Part shown: piece by piece, positions 8,071 to 16,165 of the stretch | How the letters are laid out: each line of letters begins with the position of its first letter | Numbering within the stretch: the first letter of the stretch is position 1 | Source of the DNA: Bacteroidales bacterium H3 | Lineage (GTDB): Bacteria; Bacteroidota; Bacteroidia; Bacteroidales; Muribaculaceae | Length of the DNA stretch: 64,000 bases | Reading direction: 5' to 3' | NCBI GenBank assembly: GCA_001701135.1 | Contig: DAAN01000014.1 | Coordinates: forward strand, 62,001 to 126,000 | Notes under the pieces: generated by a model | Database searches by the model: none | What the model saw: only the letters and a program-made list of their open reading frames with translations | What the model was told of the DNA's origin: nothing | Program-made: the position numbers and the translations under genes

Positions 8071-9156
8071 ATGAAACTTCTCCATCGCACCGCATTAATG
8101 ACTTTAGCAGCAGCCTTGTCGCTTGCAGCTATGCTCCCCGGGGAGGCAGAGGCCTGTACCCGTGTTACTTATATAGGCGAAAATGCCGTAATCACCGGCC
8201 GCACGCTCGACTGGCGCACCCCGATTCCCACAAACCTTTATGTGTATCCCCGTGGCGTCACCCGCCGCAGCTACGACACTGACCGGTCGATCACGTGGAC
8301 ATCGAAGTATGGCAGTGTGGTTTCTGTAGGATACGATGTAGGCGTCAACGAAGGAATGAACGAGATGGGGCTGGTGTGCAACCTCCTGTATCTTCCCGGC
8401 ACATTCTATGCTTCGGATGACGACCCGAGGCCATACATGTCGACGGCTCTGTGGGCCGCTTATGTGCTCGATAATTTCGCGACCACGCACGAAGCGGTGG
8501 AAGCGCTCAGCGCCGACAGTTTTCAGATCAATGCACCGAAGATGCCCGGCGGCTCCGCCACCACGCTGCATATGGCCATCAGCGATGACACCGGCAACAG
8601 CGCCATAGTGGAATATGTCGACGGCAAAATCTCCATCCATGAAGGCAAGGAGTATCAGGTGCTGACCAATGCTCCCCCTTATGACCAGCAGCTGGCGATA
8701 GCCGACTACTGGAAAGCTGTGGGTGGCATGAACATGCTCCCCGGCACCAACCGCAGTCAGGACCGTTTTGCCCGTGCTTCGTTCTATGTGGGCATTCTGC
8801 CTAAAGATGCCGACCATCGCACTGCGCTTGCGGGCGTTTTCGGAATCATCGGCAACTGCGCCGTTCCCACCGGCATTTCCGAGCCTGAAAATCCTGAAAT
8901 CTCTACCACGCAGTGGCGCTCGGTAAGCGATCAGAAAGAGCGCGTCTACTATTTCAAGCAGACCGAGACCCCGGCGATTATCTGGATTGATCTAAAAGAA
9001 TTCATGCTCCGGCCCGGGGCGCCCGTGATGAAACTTGACCTCATTGGCAATCCCGACAAAGTGTATGAGGGCAATGTGATCCGCGATATGAAACAGTCGA
9101 AAGGATTCATCCCGATGTATCAGCTCACCGACGAAATAGCCCGTCAGTTCAGCTGA
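8071..9156 (+). CDS. Secreted choloylglycine-hydrolase family (linear amide C-N hydrolase)
   Basis: A 361-residue Ntn-hydrolase of the choloylglycine hydrolase / penicillin V acylase family, which cuts linear amide bonds such as those in conjugated bile salts or N-acyl compounds. A signal peptide ends after GEAEA so that Cys29 becomes the N-terminal nucleophile (A-CTRVTY). Other family residues are in place: Arg44 and Asp47 in GRTLDW, GMNEMGLVCN, Asn199 in VLTNAPPYD, and an Arg in SQDRFARASFY. Export to the periplasm fits Gram-negative members. Whether it prefers bile salts, penicillin V or acyl-homoserine lactones cannot be decided from these motifs. It is preceded by a strong hairpin and appears monocistronic. 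Confidence 0.88.
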   Translation: MKLLHRTALMTLAAALSLAAMLPGEAEACTRVTYIGENAVITGRTLDWRTPIPTNLYVYPRGVTRRSYDTDRSITWTSKYGSVVSVGYDVGVNEGMNEMGLVCNLLYLPGTFYASDDDPRPYMSTALWAAYVLDNFATTHEAVEALSADSFQINAPKMPGGSATTLHMAISDDTGNSAIVEYVDGKISIHEGKEYQVLTNAPPYDQQLAIADYWKAVGGMNMLPGTNRSQDRFARASFYVGILPKDADHRTALAGVFGIIGNCAVPTGISEPENPEISTTQWRSVSDQKERVYYFKQTETPAIIWIDLKEFMLRPGAPVMKLDLIGNPDKVYEGNVIRDMKQSKGFIPMYQLTDEIARQFS

Positions 9157-9178
9157 CCTCCGGCTTCCAGCCCTACTG

Positions 9179-9246
9179 ACCCCTCGCGTTCAGTCCTTCA
9201 AACCTCTCGCGTTCAGTCCTCCGGACCTATCGCTTTCAGTCTCACG
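9179..9246. repeat. Three-copy degenerate tandem repeat, about 22 bp unit
   Basis: CTCGCGTTCAGTCCT occurs at 9183 and again 22 bp later; a third, diverged unit (ATCGCTTTCAGTCT) follows at the same spacing. The array lies directly downstream of the hydrolase gene and contains no spacer sequence, so it is not a CRISPR. No function is evident. Confidence 0.65.
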
Positions 9247-9394
9247 GCCGCCGCGGCATGGCATTCAATTATATTTAAACTCCTGTTCAACCAATGCTTC
9301 GGCGGCCATGTTTCTCCTGTCTAAATCGGCGCCGGCGGCAAAAAAAGTTTTTTGGAAAGTGAGCGAACTTTCAACCGATTGTTTTCGTCCGGGA

Positions 9395-9880
9395 ATGTCG
9401 GCGGCAATCAACACCGTAATAATGAATTCGCTGGTGCGTAACTGGTGGATTGCCGCATTGCCGGTCAGTGTGCTGCTTGTGATCGGGCTTTACATCGATA
9501 TCCGATGGCTCTTTGTGGCCGCCATGCTGCTATTTATCGTCTATCCGGCGATGATTGCAATGGCGTGGATGTCGTTGCTGGGACGCGGATGGGCAACGAG
9601 GCTGCTCTATTCCCAGCGAGTCACCTTATATGATGACAACACCATCAAAGTGAAATATCTTGCTACCGAGGGCCTTGACAATGCAGTGCTGCCCGAGAGC
9701 GTTACGATTGCCGCTGACGATATTGGCGGTTGCCGGGTCAAGGGCAACAACATCGTTCTGATTTACGGCGACAATGAGCAGCTGATTATACCGTTCAAGG
9801 CGTTCTATTCCAATGCGGATATTTCCACATTTCTCGTCAGGTTTGCTTCGGGCGACGAACTGGCGCGTCTGGAGTCATGA
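9395..9880 (+). CDS. Small two-helix membrane protein, YcxB-like
   Basis: A membrane protein of about 161 residues. Several in-frame starts exist (9308, 9395, 9422); I prefer the ATG at 9395 because the N-terminal part encoded before it looks non-protein-like, though 9422 is equally possible. Two hydrophobic helices (LVRNWWIAALPVSVLLVIGLY; WLFVAAMLLFIVYPAMIAM, about residues 11-50) precede a cytoplasmic beta-rich domain with RVTLYDDNTIKV and VLIYGDNEQLIIPFKAF. This order, two helices and then a PH-like strand set ending in a Pro-Lys-x-Phe segment, resembles YcxB-like proteins of unknown role. It has no same-strand partner nearby except rho, which has its own promoter. Confidence 0.6.
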   Translation: MSAAINTVIMNSLVRNWWIAALPVSVLLVIGLYIDIRWLFVAAMLLFIVYPAMIAMAWMSLLGRGWATRLLYSQRVTLYDDNTIKVKYLATEGLDNAVLPESVTIAADDIGGCRVKGNNIVLIYGDNEQLIIPFKAFYSNADISTFLVRFASGDELARLES

Positions 9881-9900
9881 CAGATATTTTTTGGCAAAAG

Positions 9901-9931
9901 TTTGTTTATTTAATAATTATACGTAACTTTG
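9901..9931 (+). promoter_or_regulatory. rho promoter
   Basis: TTTG at 9901-9904 and TAACTTTG at 9924-9931 are separated by 19 bp, a perfect match to the Bacteroidota housekeeping promoter. The predicted transcript starts near 9938 and has a leader of roughly 220 nt before the rho start codon, long enough for autogenous control, which is common for rho in other bacteria. Confidence 0.8.
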
Positions 9932-10079
9932 CAGTGATAATCACTCCCTGATATTTTTCGGGATGTCGCTTACATTGCGATTAATTTAACCGGAATTCCT
10001 CCCTGAATTCATACCAGCGGCACGGAACTGATTCCATTAGCCGTTTCCATCATCAGCTTTCCACACCTTTTTAGTGAAA

Positions 10080-10110
10080 ATGTGCCCTCCACATTTGCAT
10101 AGAGGCACAT
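10080..10110 (+). promoter_or_regulatory. Hairpin in the rho leader
   Basis: ATGTGCC (10080-10086) can pair with GGCACAT (10104-10110) in the untranslated leader of rho, about 50 nt before the start codon. It has no T-run and so is not a terminator. A role in Rho autoregulation is possible but unproven. Confidence 0.4.
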
Positions 10111-10158
10111 GGAGTGTGTGAATATTACCATAAGCATAAAAGCATCAAAAGAAGATAC

Positions 10159-12186
10159 ATGTATAATATCGCAGATCTTCAGGATATGGCCGAGGACCAG
10201 CTTCGTGCCATTGCCGACCAGATGGGTCTGAAAAGAACCACGAGTCTGGGTAAAGAAGAGATTATTTACAAAATACTCGATCAGCAGGCAATTGATCTCT
10301 CGGCCGCAGCTCCCGCTCCTGCCGAGAAAAAGCGTGGCCGCAAGCCTAAGGCGCAGACTGCCGAGAAGGCAGCCGACGACAAGGCCGCTGCCGACACCTC
10401 CGCTGCCGCCGAAAGTGGCGACGCTGCTGCAGCTCCCCGCAAACGTGGCCGTAAGCCTAAAGCCGAGGCCGCTGCTGACACCGCAGCAACATCAGCCGAT
10501 GCCACTGCACAAGCTCCCCGCAAACGTGGCCGTAAGCCTCGTGCGCAGGAACCCGCTGCCGAGCAGGCTGAGGCGCTGCCCGCGCCGGTTGAAGGTGCCC
10601 CCATGCTCCCTGCTGTCATTGAGGAGCCGGCAGCAGTGACAGCCACGGCTACGGAAGAAGTTCCGGCTGACGAGATGCCCCGTGAAGCTGAGAAGCGTGA
10701 ACCGCAGAAGCAGCAAGGCATGTTCAATCCCCGACAGCCCATGCAGCGTCAGGGTGGCCGCACTTTCACTCCCCAGGATTCTAAAGGTAATCAGCAGCAG
10801 GGGCAGCCCGAGCAGCCCCGCAAGAATCCTCCCGGAGTATTCGGCCGGAATGTCGATGAATCGTTCGGCTCATTCTTCCCCCGCATGGGCGGTGGCCGCA
10901 GTTTCACTCCCCGCCCGCAGAAAGAACGCGAGGATGCAGCTGCCAACGGTCCCATCATGATTCATGAACCCGGTCAGATGCCTCAGCAGGGGATGGGAGG
11001 CAAGAAAAACAAGAAACAGCAGAAACTTGCCCGTCAGGCTGCCGCAGCTATGCCCCGCTACGAATTCGAGGGGTTCCTCCAGGCCTGCGGCGTGCTTGAA
11101 ATCGACAATCAGGGATTCGGATTCCTCCGTTCGAGCGATTTCAACTATATGCCGTCGCCCGACGATATCCTCGTGTCCCATCAGCAGATCAAACAGTATG
11201 GGCTTCGCACTGGCGATGTGGTTGAATGCGAGATAGCCCCTCCGGCTGAGGGGGATAAATATTTCCCTCTTACCAAGGTGCTGAAAGTCAACGGCCGCGC
11301 ACCCGAGTTTATCCGCGACCGCGTGCCCTTTGAACATCTCACACCCCTTTTCCCTGACGAAAAGTTTAACCTCACCGGCGGTGCCACCACCAACAATCTC
11401 TCCACCCGCGTGGTCGACATGTTCTCGCCCATCGGCAAGGGTCAGCGCGCGCTGATTGTGGCGCCTCCCAAAACCGGTAAGACTATACTGCTGAAAGATA
11501 TCGCCAACGCCATCGCCGAGAATCACCCCGAGGTCTACATAATGATACTCCTCATCGACGAACGTCCCGAGGAGGTTACTGACATGAGCCGTTCGGTCAA
11601 TGCCGAGGTAATCGCGTCTACTTTCGATGAACCCGCCGACCGTCATGTGAAAATCGCCGGCATCGTGCTCGAGAAAGCCAAACGCATGGTCGAGTGCGGC
11701 CACGATGTGGTGATTCTTCTTGACTCCATCACCCGTCTGGCACGAGCCTACAACACCGCCCAGCCGGCCTCCGGCAAGATTCTCTCAGGCGGCGTGGATG
11801 CCAATGCCCTGCAGAAGCCCAAACGCTTCTTCGGCGCGGCCCGCAATATCGAGGGGGGCGGCTCTCTAACCATCATCGCCACAGCGCTCACCGAGACATC
11901 GTCGAAGATGGACGAAGTGATCTTCGAGGAATTCAAAGGTACCGGCAACATGGAGCTGCAGCTCGACCGCAAGCTCTCCAACAAGCGTATATTCCCTGCT
12001 GTTGATATCATGGCTTCCTCTACCCGTCGCGATGACCTGCTCATACGTCCCGAGACCAACAACCGCATGTGGGTGCTCCGTCGCTTCCTGTCGGACCGCA
12101 ACTCCATCGAGGCCATGGAATTCATGAAGGAGCAGATGGAAAAGACCCGCGACAACGACGAATTGCTCCGCACCATGGGCAGCTGA
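10159..12186 (+). CDS. rho: Transcription termination factor Rho with disordered insertion
   Basis: Hexameric RNA-dependent ATPase that ends transcription at unstructured C-rich RNA. The ATG at 10159 begins the Rho N-terminal fold ([20 protein letters not shown]); the upstream ATG-like start adds 15 unlikely residues. Residues about 45-300 are a low-complexity, disordered insertion rich in Ala, Pro, Gln and Gly, with three KRGRKP units near residues 57, 94 and 121. The RNA-binding cold-shock-like domain (NQGFGFLRS) follows at about 310-385, then the ATPase with Walker A PPKTGKT near 437 and Walker [11 protein letters not shown]. At 675 residues it is much longer than E. coli Rho (419). Disordered Rho insertions are typical of Bacteroidota; in Bacteroides thetaiotaomicron the region is reported to drive condensate formation in the gut. 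Confidence 0.95.
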   Translation: MYNIADLQDMAEDQLRAIADQMGLKRTTSLGKEEIIYKILDQQAIDLSAAAPAPAEKKRGRKPKAQTAEKAADDKAAADTSAAAESGDAAAAPRKRGRKPKAEAAADTAATSADATAQAPRKRGRKPRAQEPAAEQAEALPAPVEGAPMLPAVIEEPAAVTATATEEVPADEMPREAEKREPQKQQGMFNPRQPMQRQGGRTFTPQDSKGNQQQGQPEQPRKNPPGVFGRNVDESFGSFFPRMGGGRSFTPRPQKEREDAAANGPIMIHEPGQMPQQGMGGKKNKKQQKLARQAAAAMPRYEFEGFLQACGVLEIDNQGFGFLRSSDFNYMPSPDDILVSHQQIKQYGLRTGDVVECEIAPPAEGDKYFPLTKVLKVNGRAPEFIRDRVPFEHLTPLFPDEKFNLTGGATTNNLSTRVVDMFSPIGKGQRALIVAPPKTGKTILLKDIANAIAENHPEVYIMILLIDERPEEVTDMSRSVNAEVIASTFDEPADRHVKIAGIVLEKAKRMVECGHDVVILLDSITRLARAYNTAQPASGKILSGGVDANALQKPKRFFGAARNIEGGGSLTIIATALTETSSKMDEVIFEEFKGTGNMELQLDRKLSNKRIFPAVDIMASSTRRDDLLIRPETNNRMWVLRRFLSDRNSIEAMEFMKEQMEKTRDNDELLRTMGS

Positions 12187-12230
12187 TTGCGGCGTCGCTA
12201 TCCTGATACTGTAAATCGCTATTTAACATA

Positions 12231-12270
12231 AACACCCTGAACCACTTGCTGGCTCAGGGTGTTTTATTGT
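12231..12270 (+). terminator. Intrinsic terminator after rho
   Basis: AACACCCTGA (12231-12240) pairs with TCAGGGTGTT (12254-12263), a perfect 10-bp stem with a 13-nt loop, followed by TTATTGT. It ends the rho transcript 44 bp after the stop codon. Confidence 0.85.
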
Positions 12271-12293
12271 AAGTATTTTTCAACATTGGAATT

Positions 12294-13082
12294 ATGAGAA
12301 AATTATTTACAATATTAGGTTTGCTGGCAATGCTGTTGCCGTTGAGTTCAAAAGTGTGGGGCATGGATGATGAGACGCTGCACTATAACGTACACTATAA
12401 ATGGGGTTTCATAGATGCCGATGCCGGCGTGGCCACACTCACTACCGAAGTCGATTCGGCAGGCGGCACGTTCACGTCGACGCTGACCGGTCGTTCGGTG
12501 AATCTGTTAGGGCATGTCTATACGGCTGGAGACACCATTTCGGGTCAGATTATGTCAGATACTTTTCAGCCTGTCTACACTCAGCGCATAAGTCAGGAAG
12601 AGGGTGAGTTTTCGATAGAGACCATCACTTACGACACATCAGCGTCATCGACGGCAGGAGAAATAGTGAAACGGCTACCCGACGGCGAGGTGGTGCGCTC
12701 ACGCGTAAGCCATTACGGTGGCGGCCTTACCCTCGATCTGCTTGCCGTGTTCTATTATATGCGTCAGCTCGATTACGAAAAAATGAATCCTGGTGATAAA
12801 ACCACCATCAATGTCTTTGCCGGCACCACTCCCGAAACGCTTACGGCTGTTTACGACGGACGCCGACAATGGACGATAGGTGACACCACCTATCCGGTTT
12901 ACGCCGTATCTCTCTCATTCTCACTCGACCACGATGGCCGGCAAGTGACCGACACGCTCGATGTGCTCATCGACGCCTCCGACAGCCGCATCCCGCTATA
13001 TATTGACGGACAGCTGAAAGTGGGCCACATGATCTGCCGCTATATTCCCGACGCCGAAGCAGTCCACGGTGTCGTCGACTGA
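12294..13082 (+). CDS. DUF3108 exported protein, copy 1
   Basis: A 262-residue protein with a Sec signal peptide (MRKLFTILGLLAMLLPLSSKVWG) and a DUF3108 domain filling the rest. Characteristic blocks are LHYNVHYKWGFIDADAGVATL near the mature N-terminus, FYYMRQLDYEKMNPGD in the middle, and the C-terminal VLIDASDSRIPLYIDGQLKVG. The domain is predicted to be a beta-rich periplasmic fold; its role is unknown, although the LolA-like shape suggests handling of lipids or surface polymers. It starts 24 bp after the rho terminator and has a paralogue immediately downstream. The pair is likely one operon. Confidence 0.82.
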   Translation: MRKLFTILGLLAMLLPLSSKVWGMDDETLHYNVHYKWGFIDADAGVATLTTEVDSAGGTFTSTLTGRSVNLLGHVYTAGDTISGQIMSDTFQPVYTQRISQEEGEFSIETITYDTSASSTAGEIVKRLPDGEVVRSRVSHYGGGLTLDLLAVFYYMRQLDYEKMNPGDKTTINVFAGTTPETLTAVYDGRRQWTIGDTTYPVYAVSLSFSLDHDGRQVTDTLDVLIDASDSRIPLYIDGQLKVGHMICRYIPDAEAVHGVVD

Positions 13083-13127
13083 CCTCGATTTAAACCTTGT
13101 CACGCCGGGATGGTCTAAGTGAATGTT

Positions 13128-13934
13128 ATGAAACGAATAATATCAGACTTTGTGTGCAGAGGCCGTGTGGCTCTGCTTCTGTTGCTGACTGTAGCCGCAA
13201 TCATCCCTGCGAGTGCCGACGGCTGGCGCGTGCCCGAGGAGACACTCTCCTACGATGTCATGTTTAAATGGGGCCTGATCAACAAGAAGGCCGGAACCGT
13301 CACCATCACCACCTCTAACACAGGTGCCGACCGTTTCCTCAGCAACCTCTCGGGACGTACCGCCCCGTGGGCCGACCATATCTACAAGGTGCGCGATACA
13401 CTCAGGGGCACCATCGACAGCGACACATTTTTCCCTTATACTTACGAAAAAATAGCGCATGAGGATGGCGATTTCAGTCATGACCATCTGGTATTTTCGC
13501 GAAGCGGCAACACCACCACTGCCAAAGTGGTGCGCCGGAAAAAGCGTAAGAAGGATAAGACAGAGGAGGTGACCAACCGTGAACTCGAGGCCACCGGTCC
13601 CACCCTCGACATGCTTAGCGCGTTCTATTATATGCGCAAACTCGACTACGATAAGATGGCCCCGGGAGAGACCGTGCGTCTGAACGTGTTTTCCGGACGT
13701 CAGAAAGAGATTCTTAAGATTCATTTCGATGGCACCAAAGAGATAAAGATAGGCAAGAAACGATTTAAAACCTATCACATCACTTTCACTTTCACATCGA
13801 AAGCGGGTAAAAAGACCTCCGACAATATGGATGCATGGATTTCGGCTACTCCCGAACGTGTGCCCCTGCTTCTGGAGGGGCGTCTGCCCGTAGGCAAAGT
13901 CCGTGCGGTATATTCAGGCAAAATGCCAGCGTAA
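13128..13934 (+). CDS. DUF3108 exported protein, copy 2
   Basis: A 268-residue paralogue of the preceding gene. I use the ATG at 13128; a GTG three codons upstream is also possible. A signal peptide (to about PASADG) is followed by the same blocks: LSYDVMFKWGLINKKAGTVTI, MLSAFYYMRKLDYDKMAPGE and RVPLLLEGRLPVGKVRAVY. It differs by a basic insertion, RRKKRKKDK, near the middle and a generally more cationic surface, which may mean a different ligand from its neighbour. The gap to copy 1 is 45 bp. Tandem duplication followed by divergence is the simplest history. Confidence 0.82.
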   Translation: MKRIISDFVCRGRVALLLLLTVAAIIPASADGWRVPEETLSYDVMFKWGLINKKAGTVTITTSNTGADRFLSNLSGRTAPWADHIYKVRDTLRGTIDSDTFFPYTYEKIAHEDGDFSHDHLVFSRSGNTTTAKVVRRKKRKKDKTEEVTNRELEATGPTLDMLSAFYYMRKLDYDKMAPGETVRLNVFSGRQKEILKIHFDGTKEIKIGKKRFKTYHITFTFTSKAGKKTSDNMDAWISATPERVPLLLEGRLPVGKVRAVYSGKMPA

Positions 13935-14250
13935 CTTTTAGAGATTGTATGAGAGCTTCGGCGCCAAGTAATGCGCTCAAATAGTAATAATTTTGTCGGA
14001 AAAGTTAATATCAGCAAATTTTTAACTTAATGACGTTAATGGAGTGATAATTTGTTGTGGAATAAACAATTTTTAAACACTTTTAGCGCCTGCCGATATA
14101 TCATTATTGCTGATTTCATTGTTATATTGATAAAAAGAATTCAAGGGTATGACAGCATTACCACTGTTGTGAAGACTAACATCCCTCGTCCTTTTTATTG
14201 GGTAGTGATACCAGATACTGAGGCTCTCATAAATAAATAGTTGAAACGTG

Positions 14251-14290
14251 AAGAGCGGGTAAGACCTTTCGGCCTTATCCGCTCTTTTGG
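14251..14290 (+). terminator. Intrinsic terminator in the spacer
   Basis: AAGAGCGG plus TAAG on the left pair with CTTA plus CCGCTCTT on the right around an apical loop of about 10 nt, ending in TTTT. It lies 11 bp after the stop of an uncertain small open frame and 183 bp before the efflux operon. Confidence 0.8.
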
Positions 14291-14340
14291 TGTCTCTGTC
14301 GTTCTTTTGGCGTCGCGACTGCTCTATTGGCGTCGCGACC
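14281..14340. repeat. Three 20-bp tandem repeats upstream of the efflux operon
   Basis: Units at 14281-14300, 14301-14320 and 14321-14340 have an exact 20-bp period. Units 2 and 3 share TTGGCGTCGCGAC; unit 1 is diverged. The first unit overlaps the right arm and tail of the terminator. The regular two-turn spacing would suit a cooperatively binding regulator, but slippage duplication explains it equally well. Confidence 0.7.
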
Positions 14341-14369
14341 GTTTCTCAGAAAATCACGGGGATGTTAAA

Positions 14370-14411
14370 CGGGAGGGACGATTCGATTGTTATTAATTCT
14401 GAATACTCCCG
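14370..14411. promoter_or_regulatory. Inverted repeat upstream of efflux operon
   Basis: CGGGAG (14370-14375) and ATTC (14381-14384) are mirrored by GAAT and CTCCCG (14406-14411). The repeat is centred about 80 bp before the outer-membrane factor start codon and could be an operator or an RNA hairpin. No regulator gene is adjacent. Confidence 0.4.
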
Positions 14412-14472
14412 ATAGGATGTGTAGGAGTCCGGCCTTTTGTGGAGTTCGCGTTTCAATTATATAGAACATTAT

Positions 14473-15960
14473 ATGACTACATTTTATAAACTGGTTCTGA
14501 GAATGTTGGCGGCCTCGGTTGTCGTGTTGCCCGTCGCAGCCCGGGAGCATGTTTCAGATGAGAGGGATAATGCTGAATATGGTGTGGAGAATTTCACGCC
14601 CGGATATGAAAAGCCTCTGACTGCCGACAGCATGCCGGAGGCCTGGACGTATGTCCCTGAAAATCTCCAAAGCATTCCGGGGGGGCCGGCTGACCGGTGG
14701 TGGAGTGCATTTTCCGACCCGACACTCGACACGCTCATTGTGATGGGCGTAAGAAACAATTACGACCTGAGGATGGCCGCCCGCAGGCGCGAGATGGCTC
14801 GGGCAGCCATGCAGCAGGCCAAGGCCGCCTGGTATCCTACGGTAGGGGTGCAGGCCGGATGGGTGAAAAACCAGCCGTCGGGAGCCACCGGAGAATCCCG
14901 GCCTGTAGCTGCTCCGGGCGTATCATATTTTCAAGCCGGACTCACAGCCAGTTGGGAAATCGACATTTTCGGCAAGATAGCCTCGCAGGTGAAAGCCGAG
15001 CGCCAAAACTATCGCGCAAGTCGTGCCGACTTTGCCGCGGCGATGGTGTCGACCTCGGCGCAGATTGCCTCCACATATTTTACTTTGCGCGAACAGCAGC
15101 GTCTGCTCCAGGTTGCCAAGGCTCACAGCGAAAGCCAGATGGAGATTGTGAAAAAGGCGCAGGCGCGTTTCGACGCCATGATAGCATCGAAGCTCGATGT
15201 GGCTCAGGCGTGGCAGACCTATTATTCGACCACAGCCTCGATTCCCATGCTCGAAGCATCGATCCACCAGTCGATGACAGCTTTAGGCATCCTCACCGGC
15301 ATGTGGCCGCGTGACGCCGAGGCCATGCTCGGACAGCCTGCCCCGCTCCCCAACTGGACGCCACAGCTCCCCGCGGGAATCCCCGCCGACCTGCTCCGCA
15401 GGCGTCCCGACGTAGTGGCCTCCGAGATGCAGCTGGCAGCTGCTGCGGCGCGCGTGGGGGTGGCCAGGAAGGATTTCCTCCCCACACTCACTCTCGAAGG
15501 GTCGGCCGGAACCGAGGCGCATCGCGCGGGAGATCTGTTTGGCCGTCATTCATTCTACTGGCAGGTCACCCCCACGCTCAGCTGGACCATGTTCAGCGGG
15601 TTTGCCCGCAAATATAATCTTGTTTCGGCACGCGAGGCGATGCAGGAGGCGATCGACAGCTATAACCTCACTGTGATGAACGCAGTAGGGGAGGCCGACA
15701 ATGCATTCAACAGTTACGCGGCTGCATTGCGCCACATCGAGGCCGTGCAGCAGCTGTGTGTGCAGAATCAGGAAGCGCTGACTCTGGCTGTCGACCGTTA
15801 CAAAAACTCGCTGTCGCCAATGACCGATGTGGTCGATGCCCAGCTCAATGCGCTCAGCGGTGAAAGCGAACTTGTTCAGTCGCAGGCATCGGCGTTATTG
15901 GCGCTGGTTCAGCTTTATGAGGCACTTGGCGGAGGCGTCTACGATTCCGCTGATAAGTAA
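14473..15960 (+). CDS. TolC-family outer membrane efflux factor
   Basis: Outer-membrane channel of an RND efflux system, NodT/OprM-like, 495 residues. The ATG at 14473 gives a signal peptide (MTTFYKLVLRMLAASVVVLPVAA). The two OEP repeats are visible as LIVMGVRNNYDLRMAARRREMARA ... WYPTVGVQAGW and, in the second half, ADLLRRRPDVVASEMQLAAAAARVGVARKDFLPTLTLEG, the classic RRPDV motif. No lipobox Cys is present. It is first of three efflux genes. Its stop codon lies inside the left end of the 183-bp palindromic repeat that separates it from the fusion-protein gene. The pump partners downstream make the efflux role firm; substrates are unknown. Confidence 0.93.
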   Translation: MTTFYKLVLRMLAASVVVLPVAAREHVSDERDNAEYGVENFTPGYEKPLTADSMPEAWTYVPENLQSIPGGPADRWWSAFSDPTLDTLIVMGVRNNYDLRMAARRREMARAAMQQAKAAWYPTVGVQAGWVKNQPSGATGESRPVAAPGVSYFQAGLTASWEIDIFGKIASQVKAERQNYRASRADFAAAMVSTSAQIASTYFTLREQQRLLQVAKAHSESQMEIVKKAQARFDAMIASKLDVAQAWQTYYSTTASIPMLEASIHQSMTALGILTGMWPRDAEAMLGQPAPLPNWTPQLPAGIPADLLRRRPDVVASEMQLAAAAARVGVARKDFLPTLTLEGSAGTEAHRAGDLFGRHSFYWQVTPTLSWTMFSGFARKYNLVSAREAMQEAIDSYNLTVMNAVGEADNAFNSYAAALRHIEAVQQLCVQNQEALTLAVDRYKNSLSPMTDVVDAQLNALSGESELVQSQASALLALVQLYEALGGGVYDSADK

Positions 15961-16137
15961 CTGTTCAAAATTATTTTATACTAACCGGTCAATTTATTTC
16001 AATGTTTCTTCGGAAAAATTTTTGAATCTTTTTCTCTCTTCATCAGTCGTGTAGCTCGCTACACTCCTTCTTCATCGAGTAAAATCTTCTAAAAATTTTC
16101 CTCGAATAAACATTAAAATAATTTCGACCAGTTACTT
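15955..16137. repeat. 183-bp palindromic repeat element
   Basis: The ends are inverted repeats: AAGTAACTG (15955-15963) and CAGTTACTT (16129-16137), with pairing continuing inward through TTCAAAATTATTTTA-like arms and AATGTTT/AAACATT to a central perfect hairpin GTGTAG-CTCG-CTACAC. The left arm carries a second, nested copy of the terminal motif (TAACCGGTCAATTTATTT). Short relatives lie at 46776-46805 and 7955-7984. It has no open frame. It could be a MITE-like element, a REP-type repeat or an RNA processing signal within the efflux operon. Confidence 0.8.
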
Positions 16138-16165
16138 AATTCAAGCAAATAATATATAACTTCCC

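Larger units (their letters stand above)
13935..14472. other. Long spacer between DUF3108 pair and efflux operon
   Basis: A 538-bp AT-rich spacer. From left to right it holds a possible -7 box TAATTTTG (13988-13995, no clear -33 box), a TTG-initiated 62-codon open frame (14052-14240) with codon use unlike its neighbours, an intrinsic terminator (14251-14290), three 20-bp tandem repeats (14281-14340), and an inverted repeat CGGGAG ... CTCCCG (14370-14411) ahead of the efflux operon. The promoter-like box and terminator could bound a small RNA of about 280 nt. I do not call the open frame a gene. Confidence 0.5.

Noticed and set aside
9179..9246. Possible small CRISPR array
   Set aside because: Units are directly adjacent with no spacers and there are no cas genes in the window.
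9283..9310. Fourth copy of the palindromic repeat
   Set aside because: Only CTGTTCAA and a TTCGGC remnant match, too little to separate from chance.
14052..14240. 62-codon frame with TTG start
   Set aside because: AT-rich codon use unlike every neighbour, weak start, no recognisable domain. Kept only as part of the spacer description.
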